A stretch of 28,009 nt of DNA from DATDTB01 sp035291025 (GTDB lineage: Archaea; Iainarchaeota; Iainarchaeia; JAFGOX01; DATDTB01): positions 1 to 28,009 of the forward strand of contig DATDTB010000003.1 in NCBI GenBank assembly GCA_035291025.1, given 5' to 3'. Below the pieces are notes generated by a model. That model ran no database searches. It had not been told where the DNA came from and was given only the letters and a program-made list of their open reading frames with translations. Below, one piece after another: positions 7,902 to 14,973 of this stretch (positions are counted from its first letter, which is position 1; every line of letters begins with the position of its first letter). Made by a program: the position numbers and the translations under genes.

Positions 7902-7960
7902 TCCAGCAAACACCCTTTTTCCCGAAAAGCATTAATCTTGAAGGGCAATAACGGAAGTCT

Positions 7961-7976
7961 TTTTTTAAACCTTTTC
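7961..7976 (-). promoter_or_regulatory. TATA promoter of pilin gene 1
   Basis: On the minus strand the sequence reads GAAAAGGTTTAAAAAA, an archaeal BRE plus TATA arrangement. It lies about 60 bases upstream of ATG 7901 and predicts a transcript start near 7937. Confidence 0.6.
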
Positions 7977-8043
7977 ACGAGGAGGAAAACAAGAGCGAAG
8001 AGCGAAAAAGGAACGAGGGAAGAAAGGGAAATAAGAAATAGGA

Positions 8044-8075
8044 AAAAACAAAAGGGCCCTTTCGGGCCCCTTTTT
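8044..8075 (-). terminator. Intrinsic terminator after pilin gene 2
   Basis: On the minus strand GGGCCC-GAAA-GGGCCC forms a perfect six-pair stem with a tetraloop, flanked by A and T runs, and is followed by TTTTGTTTTTT. It begins about 15 bases past the stop of the pilin at 8089, so the two pilin genes are transcribed separately. Confidence 0.75.
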
Positions 8076-8088
8076 CACTTAGCTGTTT

Positions 8089-8619
8089 TTACGGCACAAC
8101 GCCCGTGCACGTGCCCGTTTCAGTTACAACGATTGCGGCCTGGTTGGCGCGGTTGTACTTCACGCTGACAGTCGCGGAGTAAGACGCGTTGGAACCAAAT
8201 CCAGTGAACGTTGGCGCGGTCAAAGTGAACGTGCCCCCGACCGGGATGTTGGTGTTGTCGTCAAACGTCAGCGTCGGCGCCTGAACGGTCGTGCCTGAAA
8301 TTGTCACGGTTGAGGAAACGTTGTTCAAGTCAATGTTGAAGCCCGCGTTGTTTTGCAGTTTCACGATGAACCTGGTGCCGTTGAAGTCGTGCTCGCCCGC
8401 GTACGCAGTCTTGTTGAAGCCCGTGCACGTCTTGCCCTGGTAAGTGCTCGGGTTAAGGATTCCCAGGAAGAACAGGGCTGCAACGACTATTACGAGGACA
8501 ATCAACGCCCAACCATAAGTCATCAAGTACTCCAACGCGGACTGGCCGCGCTGGCCCGCTTTCCCGCTCCCGCCGTTTCCTCCGCCGTCTCTTGGAATTG
8601 GTTCTCTTTTGCCAAACAT
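8089..8619 (-). CDS. Major pilin-like protein 2, class III signal peptide with long leader
   Basis: 176 residues from ATG 8619, with a strong GGAGGAG ribosome-binding site about 9 bases upstream. The frame continues upstream to 8703 but without a comparable site. The leader is 25 residues and contains GGGNGGSG before the cut site QRG/QSALEYL, against 5 residues in the sister pilin. The mature chain is 151 residues and aligns without gaps to pilin 1: the N-terminal helix differs at one position, and head motifs GEHDFNGTRF, LNNVSSTV and a final CTG are shared. Cysteines are at the same two places. It is probably a second structural subunit of the same fibre. Confidence 0.9.
   Translation of the reverse strand: MFGKREPIPRDGGGNGGSGKAGQRGQSALEYLMTYGWALIVLVIVVAALFFLGILNPSTYQGKTCTGFNKTAYAGEHDFNGTRFIVKLQNNAGFNIDLNNVSSTVTISGTTVQAPTLTFDDNTNIPVGGTFTLTAPTFTGFGSNASYSATVSVKYNRANQAAIVVTETGTCTGVVP
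8477..8544 (-). repeat. 68-base direct repeat, copy 2 (pilin N-terminal helix)
   Basis: Identical base for base to 7819-7886, in the same orientation, within pilin gene 2. Shorter identical blocks of about 25 bases also occur in the heads of both genes (for example around the GEHDFNG codons). Confidence 0.9.
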
Positions 8620-8703
8620 AACAAAACTCCTCCTTTTTTCACTGGATTCCTTTACAAACGCCCAACAGCGCAATGGTTCCAATAAGGTTACTGAAACTTG
8701 CAA

Positions 8704-8733
8704 TTCATTAAATGGCTTTCTCTTTTAAAGGTT
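8704..8733. promoter_or_regulatory. Divergent promoter region between pilin 2 and the KaiC-like gene
   Basis: The near-palindromic TTTTAAAG at 8723-8730 can serve as a TATA box on either strand. On the plus strand it lies about 40 bases before ATG 8767. On the minus strand it or ATTTAATG near 8706-8714 would drive the pilin. The 147-base gap holds nothing else that I see. Confidence 0.4.
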
Positions 8734-8766
8734 GCGCTTGCTTGCATTGTTGTAAAACGTGTTTTA

Positions 8767-9489
8767 ATGCCGAGGCCAATTGAAAAACCTGGGGCGACTA
8801 GGACAAAGACAGGCATTCCTGGGTTGGACAAGCTGCTTTATGGAGGAATCCCTAAAGGGAACCTCGTGGTCGCGGTGGGCGGGCCGGGCGCGGGAAAGAC
8901 TACTTTTGCCTTGCAGTTCTTGTACGAAGGCGCTGTGACTTACAAGGAACCCGGCGTTTACATTTCCCTGGAGGCGACAAAGGACGAGGTCTTGAGGGAA
9001 GGACTTAACTACGGGTGGGACTTAAGGCCCTTGATTGAAAAGAAAATGATTGAAATCGTGCAAGTCCAATTGTACGACTTTGAAAAACTCAAGATAACCA
9101 TTGAGGACACAGTGGACAGGATCGGCGCGCAAAGGCTCGTCATAGACCCGGCGGGCTTGTTCAAGCTGTACTTCGAAAGGGAACTCGACGTCAGGAAGTC
9201 AATACTGGAACTGGGGATGCTGTTAAAGAAAGTGGGCTGCACCACGATGCTCACCGTTGAATCTGAAGGCAAGGAAGGCGGGAGCTTTTACGGCTTGGAA
9301 GAATTCATTGCCGACGGCGTCATATTGTTGTACCACACGCAAGTCGCGACAATCTTCGTCAGGACTATTGCGGTAATGAAGATGCGCGGAACCGAGATAT
9401 CGGAAAAGCTTAGCCCGATGAAGATTACCTCCAACGGCATCCAAGTCCTCGCGGAAGAAGAAGTGTTCTCTGAAGCCTTCAAGATGTGA
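8767..9489 (+). CDS. KaiC-like RecA-superfamily ATPase
   Basis: 240 residues from ATG 8767. The frame is open back to 8698, but the extra residues do not resemble the family. The N-terminal RTKTGIPGLDKLLYGGIPKG is the usual KaiC/RadA entry. Walker A is GGPGAGKTT at 38-46, the KaiC-type SLEATKDE follows at about 68-75, Walker B is RLVIDPAG with Asp127, and MKMRGTE near 205-211 matches the conserved R-G-T segment. It has a single KaiC domain. Such proteins act as ATP-dependent regulators, and the archaellum protein FlaH is a member. Its position next to pilins is suggestive of a role in the appendage, but KaiC paralogs are common in archaea and have many roles. Confidence 0.88.
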   Translation: MPRPIEKPGATRTKTGIPGLDKLLYGGIPKGNLVVAVGGPGAGKTTFALQFLYEGAVTYKEPGVYISLEATKDEVLREGLNYGWDLRPLIEKKMIEIVQVQLYDFEKLKITIEDTVDRIGAQRLVIDPAGLFKLYFERELDVRKSILELGMLLKKVGCTTMLTVESEGKEGGSFYGLEEFIADGVILLYHTQVATIFVRTIAVMKMRGTEISEKLSPMKITSNGIQVLAEEEVFSEAFKM

Positions 9490-9564
9490 AAGCCTAAAAG
9501 AACAAGTGATGGCTAAAAGCAATAGAACAAGAAAGGCTTAAGGCGATAACTCGGAAAAAACGCC

Positions 9565-10380
9565 TTATCTCTTTTTCTCTCTCTTTTCCTCTTTACCAGC
9601 AGGCTTTGCTTCCTTTCCAGCCGGCTTCCCTTCTTTCCCAGCTGCCGGCGCGGCTGCTACTGCGGGCGCCCCTTCCTTTCCGGGTTCCGCGGCGGTGCCA
9701 GCAGGGGCAACGGCTCCCGCTTCTCCCGCAACAGGGGCTTCCGCGGCAGCCGCCACAACTGGCTTGACCACTTCTGCTTCAATCTTTGCCAAGTCGGGGT
9801 TTTCCTCAATCAAGCGCTTTAATTCGTCCAAGGTCCTCCCCGTGGTTGGAGTGAGCCTTTCGACAACGACTTCGAAGCCTCCGGGTAGCTTGTGCCTTGC
9901 GCGCTCCATTCCGCCGGTAATGATCGCCAAGTCGCGTTCGAAGCACCACGCAGAGAGTATTTCCTGGGCTTCCTGGACGCGCGCGGCCCTTCCAATCTTT
10001 TTGCCGAAGGACTTGGCCATGCCCTTCTGCATGCGGTCGGCTCCCGCTCCAGTCATTTGCTTGTTTTCCCTCAAAACGTGGTGCGGGTAAACGAGGACTC
10101 GGGCGAAGTAAAAGATTTTTGCGAGCTTCTTGGAAATGTAGTTGTTCATGTTCAGCCTTGCCGACTCAAGTGCCTCGTGGCGTATCTGCATTGCCCTAGG
10201 CGAGACAACAGAGACCTTGTAGTTGTAGGCGTTGATTGACTCGGGGATTCCCATGATGAAGGTGCGCACGCGGGAAGCTGGGGCGCCCTTCAAGTAGTCC
10301 CTGCTCTGGACGTTGACCGCGTAACGCGTGTAAGCCGGCTTCGTGATTTCACGATAGCAATGGCCTGGCCTCAAACCCAT
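9565..10380 (-). CDS. rpl10e: Large-subunit ribosomal protein L10e (uL16) with C-terminal extension
   Basis: 271 residues from ATG 10380. The start MGLRPGHCYR..TKPAYTRYAV and the later RVRTFIMG, SPRAMQIRHEALESARLNMN, VLVYPHHVLRENKQMTGAGADRMQ, GMAKSFGK and ERARHKLPGGF segments are hallmarks of archaeal L10e, the homologue of eukaryotic L10/uL16. It sits at the base of the central protuberance and helps position tRNA on the 50S subunit. Archaeal L10e is normally about 170 residues. Here roughly 90 extra residues follow the core, first a helical LDELKRLIEENPDLAKIEAEVV segment, then Ala/Pro/Glu/Gly-rich sequence, and finally Lys-rich repeats of KEGKPAGKEAKPAGKEEK type. The reading frame is continuous. 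Confidence 0.95.
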   Translation of the reverse strand: MGLRPGHCYREITKPAYTRYAVNVQSRDYLKGAPASRVRTFIMGIPESINAYNYKVSVVSPRAMQIRHEALESARLNMNNYISKKLAKIFYFARVLVYPHHVLRENKQMTGAGADRMQKGMAKSFGKKIGRAARVQEAQEILSAWCFERDLAIITGGMERARHKLPGGFEVVVERLTPTTGRTLDELKRLIEENPDLAKIEAEVVKPVVAAAAEAPVAGEAGAVAPAGTAAEPGKEGAPAVAAAPAAGKEGKPAGKEAKPAGKEEKREKKR

Positions 10381-10470
10381 CCTTCAAAACCCTTTTACGA
10401 AAAAAAACCCAAGAACTAATCCAAGGAAGCACTCAAACCGCTAAAACCCCAAAAACCACGGGAGAAGAAG

Positions 10471-10484
10471 GGCTTTAATGCCTC
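10471..10484 (-). promoter_or_regulatory. Possible TATA box for L10e
   Basis: The minus strand reads GAGGCATTAAAGCC, about 90 bases before the L10e start, which would give a leader of about 65 bases. It is a weaker match than the divergent box at 10519. Confidence 0.3.
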
Positions 10485-10518
10485 TTGAAAAACCTTACAA
10501 TATAGTCTGCTATTAAGG

Positions 10519-10527
10519 TTTATAAAT
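10519..10527 (+). promoter_or_regulatory. TATA box, leaderless transcript predicted
   Basis: TTTATAAAT lies 24-32 bases before ATG 10551, so transcription should begin at or next to the start codon. No ribosome-binding motif is needed or clearly present. Confidence 0.7.
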
Positions 10528-10550
10528 CTTGAGCCCGTAAGGTCTAGGCA

Positions 10551-12245
10551 ATGAAAAAACAGCTCTCCTTGTTGATTATAGCGGTTGCGCTTGCCGGTTT
10601 TGCCCCAGCTCCCTGGGCCCAGGACTCCAACGCGGCCAAGTCAGACGTGCTGGTTTACGCTCCCGCCTTTGACGCGGCGTGCTACTCGGTCCAACAGGAA
10701 GGCCTCTTGCAGTACTTCAAGGTCAACTCCCTGGAGCCATTGGAGAGGTACCTGGAAAACCTGGGTTTCAACACTGAAATCGCGCTGGCGGCGGCTGAAA
10801 ACGCCGAAGAGCTAAGGAGCAAGATCCAAGGCGCAAAAGTAGTTGTGTTCCTTTCCTGCTCAAAGGAGCTTGGGCCTGAAGAAGTAAGAGTGGTGCGCGA
10901 AGAAGTCGGGAAGGGAACGGCGGTGGTAATAGACGCGTTCGGCGCGGCGCACAACGCGTCCCAGCCGCTCCTGGAAGAGTTCGGTTACAGCGTTGCCTCT
11001 CCATTGTTTGAAGTCGAAGAGTCCACGCCGTTGAAGAAAAAGACGGGAATGGAGCCCTCGCAGTCGTTTTCAAGCGTTAACGTGACGGAGTACAAGGACG
11101 TTTACTTGTTCGACAAGCCGCTCGGAGCAGGAGTAGTGTTAAAGGAGCACTTGACCCTGCAAAGCGGTTCCGAAGTCGCTTACATGGGGCCCGTGTTGAA
11201 GAGCCCGGCGCAGGGAAACAACACGTCACTAATTGGCCTGACAACAGAGGAAGGGGCGGACGCCGACGTTTTCGGGAAAGAATACGGCCAAGGAACAGGG
11301 ATGTTGTTCTTGGAAAAGCTTGCCGGGGAGTCAAAGCCGCAGCTGGTTGTCACGGGCTGCTTTTTTTGCATGAACAATGTCTTGATTTCAAACGTCTTGG
11401 ATTACTTGCAGGACAAGAAAACGGACTACCCCGAGATAAAGCCCAGGAGGGACGCGCTGCCCAGGACGGCTAAGATACGGGTTGGGGAGAAAATGCTTGA
11501 CCGAGTCGTAATCGACATCCCGGCCAACGCCGAGATTCCAACGCTTACCGTTACGTACACTCAGTCGCTGCAGGCAACGTGCGGCGGTGCGTTGGTGGAA
11601 AGCCAGGGCGGCGGGTTCAGGAACAAGAGCGTCAGTTCCACGCCAATCATACTGGAAGCGGAGTACGAGGGAGTGAAGGAGACGACTGGCTCAGGCTGTC
11701 GACTGCCAAAGGCGACCGTCTTCGTTTCAGCCAAGGCAGGCGAGAAGACGCTTACCAGAGAATACGAGATTTCCGAGTACCCGCTGGCTCCCGGCCAAGT
11801 CATAGTGGAAAAAAGCACGCTCTTCGACGACTTCGGCAACGAAGGACGAGAAGCAAGTCAAGACAGCACTTACACAGTTTTGGGCGCGCTTGCCGCAACT
11901 ATTGTTTTGGCAGGGGCTTCCTATTACGCCTTGTTCTTGAGGAAGAAGTCGCCCGAAACAGTGCGCCAAGACCGCATAACCGTCTTATTGACTGAAAAGG
12001 ACAAGGTGAACAACGTCATAGAGTTCGCCAAACGGCAATGGTACGCGAGGCAAATAGACGACAGCGCCTTCAAGAGCATCTTGGAAGAGAACCAGAAAAA
12101 ACTCCTCGAAGTCTACGCAGAGCTAAAGCAGCTGGGGTACAAGCCGCCACCGCACGAGGCACAAAAACAGGAAGCAAAGGCGGGCGAGGCAACGCAACAG
12201 GACGGGGCTTCAGGCGAGAAGGGCGGCAAGGAAAACGAGGGCTAG
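10551..12245 (+). CDS. Secreted single-pass membrane protein with cytoplasmic helical tail
   Basis: 564 residues. Residues 1-24 form a signal peptide ending APWAQ. Residues about 30-170 look like a Rossmann-type or GATase1-like (DUF4350-like) domain: DVLVYAPAFD, VVVFLSCSKELGPEE and GTAVVIDAFG are strand-loop elements. A second region has a paired Cys motif GCFFCMN near residue 270, and a beta-rich segment follows to about 430 with further Cys. One membrane helix occupies about 441-463 and ends in RKKS, so the last 100 residues are cytoplasmic. That tail has a SHOCT-like helical pair (QWYARQIDDSAFKSILEENQ, then QKKLLEVYAELKQL) and a low-complexity end. It is monocistronic by promoter and spacing. 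Function unknown; a surface sensor or binding protein is possible. Confidence 0.75.
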   Translation: MKKQLSLLIIAVALAGFAPAPWAQDSNAAKSDVLVYAPAFDAACYSVQQEGLLQYFKVNSLEPLERYLENLGFNTEIALAAAENAEELRSKIQGAKVVVFLSCSKELGPEEVRVVREEVGKGTAVVIDAFGAAHNASQPLLEEFGYSVASPLFEVEESTPLKKKTGMEPSQSFSSVNVTEYKDVYLFDKPLGAGVVLKEHLTLQSGSEVAYMGPVLKSPAQGNNTSLIGLTTEEGADADVFGKEYGQGTGMLFLEKLAGESKPQLVVTGCFFCMNNVLISNVLDYLQDKKTDYPEIKPRRDALPRTAKIRVGEKMLDRVVIDIPANAEIPTLTVTYTQSLQATCGGALVESQGGGFRNKSVSSTPIILEAEYEGVKETTGSGCRLPKATVFVSAKAGEKTLTREYEISEYPLAPGQVIVEKSTLFDDFGNEGREASQDSTYTVLGALAATIVLAGASYYALFLRKKSPETVRQDRITVLLTEKDKVNNVIEFAKRQWYARQIDDSAFKSILEENQKKLLEVYAELKQLGYKPPPHEAQKQEAKAGEATQQDGASGEKGGKENEG

Positions 12246-12297
12246 CGGCAAAAAACACGCGTGCACCAAGCGCTTTCCGGAAACGCGCAAGCGAAAG

Positions 12298-12307
12298 ATT
12301 TATATTC
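12298..12307 (+). promoter_or_regulatory. TATA box for small membrane protein gene
   Basis: TTTATATT at 12299-12306 lies about 70 bases before ATG 12375. A GGTGAAAT ribosome-binding motif sits just upstream of that start, near 12363-12370. Confidence 0.5.
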
Positions 12308-12374
12308 CTAGTTAGTATTAGTAAAGGCATTGAATAACGCCAGAATTTCAAGGGAAAAAACGAGGTGAAATGGA

Positions 12375-12590
12375 ATGGCTGAGAAAAGAGACAGTTTTTT
12401 CAGCTGGCTCATTGGATTGTTTGCCGCGCTACTATTGCTTGGCGCAGCAGCGGCCTTTGCCGGTGGGACTAGCACGTTGATCGCTGACGCCTTCAGGCCA
12501 TCGCTTGGAAGCGCTGCCGGGGTCTCGATTGGCGGAGTTGTGACTGGGGTCACTGCGTTAATACTGCTGAGGATCAGGGACTGGGTATAA
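12375..12590 (+). CDS. Small two-helix membrane protein
   Basis: 71 residues. A short charged N-terminus (MAEKRDSFF) is followed by a helix LIGLFAALLLLGAAAAFAGG, a polar turn with IADAFRPSLGSAA, and a second helix VSIGGVVTGVTALILLRI. The start has GGTGAAAT upstream and a TATA box at a fitting distance, which supports a real gene despite its size. The first helix could also act as an uncleaved signal anchor. It is followed by a hairpin and then by another membrane protein of the same size class. No family recognised. Confidence 0.6.
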   Translation: MAEKRDSFFSWLIGLFAALLLLGAAAAFAGGTSTLIADAFRPSLGSAAGVSIGGVVTGVTALILLRIRDWV

Positions 12591-12600
12591 GTGAAACGAA

Positions 12601-12625
12601 GCCCCATTAATGCGGGGCGCTTTTC
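12601..12625 (+). terminator. Weak hairpin terminator
   Basis: GCCCC at 12601-12605 pairs with GGGGC at 12614-12618, followed by GCTTTTCCC. It lies within the 64-base gap between the two small membrane-protein genes and may attenuate rather than end transcription. Confidence 0.4.
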
Positions 12626-12654
12626 CCTCTGGGAAAATGGCGGGTGTTTACTGA

Positions 12655-12867
12655 ATGGCTGAAACAAAGCTTTGGCACTTGACTTTGCTGGCTGCCTTAA
12701 TCGTTGGGGCAATCTCTCCAGGGTTCGGCTTTGCCAGCGCGGCGCAGGGAGTTGTTGGAGGTAGTGGCGTGGGATTTGCTTCAGCTCAAGTCGCAACATC
12801 GGGTTTGCTGATGTTCACTTGGGTAATACTGTTGTGGGTACTGATTTACAAGATTTTCCGCGAGTGA
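12655..12867 (+). CDS. Small membrane protein with signal-like N-terminus
   Basis: 70 residues from ATG 12655 with GGGTG 8 bases upstream. The first hydrophobic segment LTLLAALIVGAISPGFGFASA could be a cleavable signal peptide (Ala-Ser-Ala site) or a helix. A Gly-rich stretch (QGVVGGSGVGF) and a second helix LLMFTWVILLWVLIYKI follow, ending in a short charged tail. It shares size, layout and likely transcript with the preceding gene but not obvious sequence. Nothing identifies its function. Confidence 0.6.
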   Translation: MAETKLWHLTLLAALIVGAISPGFGFASAAQGVVGGSGVGFASAQVATSGLLMFTWVILLWVLIYKIFRE

Positions 12868-12910
12868 AAAGCTCACGAACGCGGTGAGCGAACGCTCAAC
12901 GGGCTGCCAG

Positions 12911-12946
12911 GCGCTATGGGAAAAGAGCGTTAGCGCTTGGTTTTTA
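12911..12946 (+). terminator. Hairpin terminator
   Basis: GCGCTA at 12911-12916 pairs with TAGCGC at 12931-12936, and TTGGTTTTTA follows. A second inverted repeat, GCTCAC / GTGAGC at 12871-12889, lies directly after the stop of the preceding gene. Confidence 0.55.
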
Positions 12947-13008
12947 ACGATTTAACAACCTAATTCTCTTTCAATAACCCAACACTTTCCTTGCACGGCT
13001 TTAAAGCT

Positions 13009-13083
13009 GGGCCTATAGCTTAGCCTGGTCAGAGCGCCCGACTCATAATCGGGAGGTCACTGGTTCAAATCCGGTTAGGCCCA
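13009..13083 (+). tRNA. tRNA with CAT anticodon (elongator Met or Ile2)
   Basis: 75 bases fold into a full cloverleaf. The acceptor GGGCCTA pairs with TAGGCCC, the D arm runs GCTT...GAGC, and the anticodon arm is CCCGA-CTCATAA-TCGGG with CAT at 34-36. The variable loop is AGGTC, the T arm is ACGGG-type (ACTGG-TTCAAAT-CCGGT), and the discriminator is A. No CCA is encoded and no intron is present. It lacks the usual archaeal initiator features, so it reads AUG internally, or AUA if the wobble C is modified; sequence alone does not separate the two. The last 19 bases overlap the antisense 3' end of the HTH gene. Confidence 0.95.
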
Positions 13084-13526
13084 CTAAATGCTTCTTTCCC
13101 GCGTTTTGCTTTTTGGGGGGAAAAAACCTGGCGGCGCAAGTGCCAGTAAACGGTTCGCAGGGGAACGCCGTGCTTTTCTGAAATTTCTCTCGCAGTCAAG
13201 CCTGAAGAAAAAGAGCCCCTTATCAGGGATTGAAGGCGTTCGCTTAACTTGAACGGCCTGCCGCGTTTTTTCCTCAAAAAACCCACTCTTACCCCGGAGT
13301 CCTCCAATGCGTCCTTGACGGGCTTTGGGGTGAGGGGCAAAAGGCTTGGCGGAAGGAACAACTCCTTTAGGAAAGGAAGCCTGTTGAGTATTTCAATCAC
13401 TTCGCGGGCGCGCAAGACAGAGTTAACGTATAAAGACGTGGTGTCCCTTGGAACTGACTCCAAGGCTGTGGAAAATTCTTCCATGGAGGGCTTCTTTCCT
13501 AGAATTAGTTCGTGCACGCTTTTCAC
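13065..13526 (-). CDS. Small protein with C-terminal helix-turn-helix
   Basis: 153 residues from GTG 13526, four bases after the stop of the 480-residue gene, with GGAAGGAAGTGA upstream. Residues about 85-135 read RKKRGRPFKLSERLQSLIRG, then SGLTAREISEKHGVPLRTVYWHLRRQ. This is a GRP-type basic hook followed by a resolvase/Hin-like or MarR-like helix-turn-helix, so DNA binding is likely. The N-terminal 80 residues have no recognised fold and no resolvase catalytic Ser motif. The last codons and the TGA stop lie inside the T arm of the tRNA on the other strand. Last gene of the KH-Top6 run; possibly a regulator or accessory DNA-binding protein. Confidence 0.65.
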   Translation of the reverse strand: MKSVHELILGKKPSMEEFSTALESVPRDTTSLYVNSVLRAREVIEILNRLPFLKELFLPPSLLPLTPKPVKDALEDSGVRVGFLRKKRGRPFKLSERLQSLIRGSFSSGLTAREISEKHGVPLRTVYWHLRRQVFSPQKAKRGKEAFSGPNRI

Positions 13527-13530
13527 GGCT

Positions 13531-14973
13531 TCACTTCCTTCCTGCGAGCTTCAAGGCCTTGACGAATTTCTCGGCCGCGGGCGTCTCCGCAACCCTTGCC
13601 TGGCGCAGCTTTCCCGCATCCAGCTTTACCGTCTTTGTCTTTGAGCAGTAAAGCTTGAACTCGCTTGCCGGGAGCTTTAACAGGGAGCAAACTTCTCCCA
13701 GCTTCAAGCTTGAGTTTTTGTAAAAAAGCAGCGCCCCAAGGAAGGGGTCGGGGACGTCGGACTTGGATTCCAGCAAGAGCTTTTCTTGAACCATTTTGCC
13801 TGCAGACTTTATTACTGGGAAGCCGAAAAATGAAAGGAAAGCCTTTGAGTCAGGGTCTTCCAAGGCCTTCAATAACTCCAAGTCCTCCGGGCCCGGCTTC
13901 AACAGGACGCCAGGCAAGGCGTGCGAGCCGTTCCTGTAAGAAACAGGGTTAAGCAAGTAGTAATGAAGCAACTCCAAGGCGAGGAGCACGCGGGCGAAAA
14001 CCAGGTAGTTTTTTTGAAACACGCTCTTCTTCAAGAAAACCGCGTCAGCCACTTCATGCTTCAACGACTCGAGAGAGTCGTCCATGAAGCCGTTGCGCGA
14101 CAACTCGCCCTTAAGCCCGTCCAAGGCATCCAAGTCCAAGGTCCGGGCTTCAGGCGACAAGTTGTGCCTTCTGAGGATTTTCTCGTACACTTCCAAACGT
14201 TCAAGGTCCACTTGCCCCGAGAGCTCGGAAACGCTTTTCTCCCTCGCCGCTTTTTCAATTCTTTCAATTACTGAAATGGCAAGGCAAAACCGCGAGTACT
14301 TGTCCTTCACCAAGCCCAGGCGTTGAGTGGAAAACCTTACGTTCAAGACCTGGAACTTTCCCTTGCCGTACTTGTCGTTCAAGTACTCAACGGCCTTCGA
14401 GTCAACTGGGACGACTTCAACTGCCCTTAGCTCAGCTCCGTTCCGCTCGAACTTTACGTCAATGGACACCTCGCGCGAGTCGCTGCCTCCTGCTAGTTCC
14501 TCGAATAACTGAAAAAAGGCGGCGCGCGCGTGCACGTTCATTTTTTCCAGTTTCACGGCCCACTCGCCTCCAAGCGGGGCGTGCGACGCCAACCCGGAGT
14601 CAAAAACCCTGGAGTCAAGCCTTTGGAGGGCCATCTGGTTGGCTTTCAAGGCAACGCGGACGCGGTCAAGCGTGACTCGCTTTATGTAAGCCTCTTGCTT
14701 TAACTCCTTCAACCCCCTCACCACTTCCCTAGTCTTTTCGTGGTAGGACTGCGGGTACTGCAGCTTCAATGAGCGCAGCGCGTAGTAAAACTCCTGCAAC
14801 CCCTTGAATGGCGCGTCAAAGCCCAACGCAAACATTTCGTCCCTCAACGCCTTAAGCGTTGAAACGTTTTTCCTCAAGTAAGGCTTCCCAGGCGGCTTGC
14901 GTTCAAGGAAAACGGAGTCCATGAACTGGTTGGCCTTCGAGGCAACGGACCACTCGCTTGCGGACTTGCTCAT
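13531..14973 (-). CDS. Uncharacterised 480-residue protein in the topoisomerase VI operon
   Basis: The ATG at 14973 overlaps the HAD gene stop (ATGA). The protein is rich in Leu, Lys and Glu and predicted mostly helical. Residues about 170-225 (REVSIDVKFERNGAELRAVE, then VLNVRFSTQRLGLV) look like beta strands, and residues about 325-345 (LVFARVLLALELLHYYLL) form a hydrophobic helix that may be buried rather than membrane-spanning. The C-terminus carries a short helix-turn-helix-like segment (LKLGEVCSLLKLPASEFKLY) and a Lys-rich end. I see no catalytic motif and do not recognise the family. Tight coupling to Top6A and the HAD gene suggests co-expression, not necessarily shared function. Confidence 0.7.
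   Translation of the reverse strand: MSKSASEWSVASKANQFMDSVFLERKPPGKPYLRKNVSTLKALRDEMFALGFDAPFKGLQEFYYALRSLKLQYPQSYHEKTREVVRGLKELKQEAYIKRVTLDRVRVALKANQMALQRLDSRVFDSGLASHAPLGGEWAVKLEKMNVHARAAFFQLFEELAGGSDSREVSIDVKFERNGAELRAVEVVPVDSKAVEYLNDKYGKGKFQVLNVRFSTQRLGLVKDKYSRFCLAISVIERIEKAAREKSVSELSGQVDLERLEVYEKILRRHNLSPEARTLDLDALDGLKGELSRNGFMDDSLESLKHEVADAVFLKKSVFQKNYLVFARVLLALELLHYYLLNPVSYRNGSHALPGVLLKPGPEDLELLKALEDPDSKAFLSFFGFPVIKSAGKMVQEKLLLESKSDVPDPFLGALLFYKNSSLKLGEVCSLLKLPASEFKLYCSKTKTVKLDAGKLRQARVAETPAAEKFVKALKLAGRK

Noticed and set aside
7819..8544. The 68-base direct repeats as transposon ends or an attachment-site pair
   Set aside because: Both copies are coding and mark the same helix of paralogous pilins; no transposase or integrase lies between them.
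9565..9830. L10e tail as a frameshift artefact
   Set aside because: The frame is continuous and the tail is ordered low-complexity sequence with Lys-rich repeats, not random translation.
12998..13006. TTTAAAG as the tRNA promoter
   Set aside because: It lies only a few bases before the mature 5' end, too close for a TATA box.
13065..13526. HTH protein as a serine recombinase
   Set aside because: Only the C-terminal DNA-binding part resembles resolvases; the N-terminal half has no catalytic Ser or Arg pattern.
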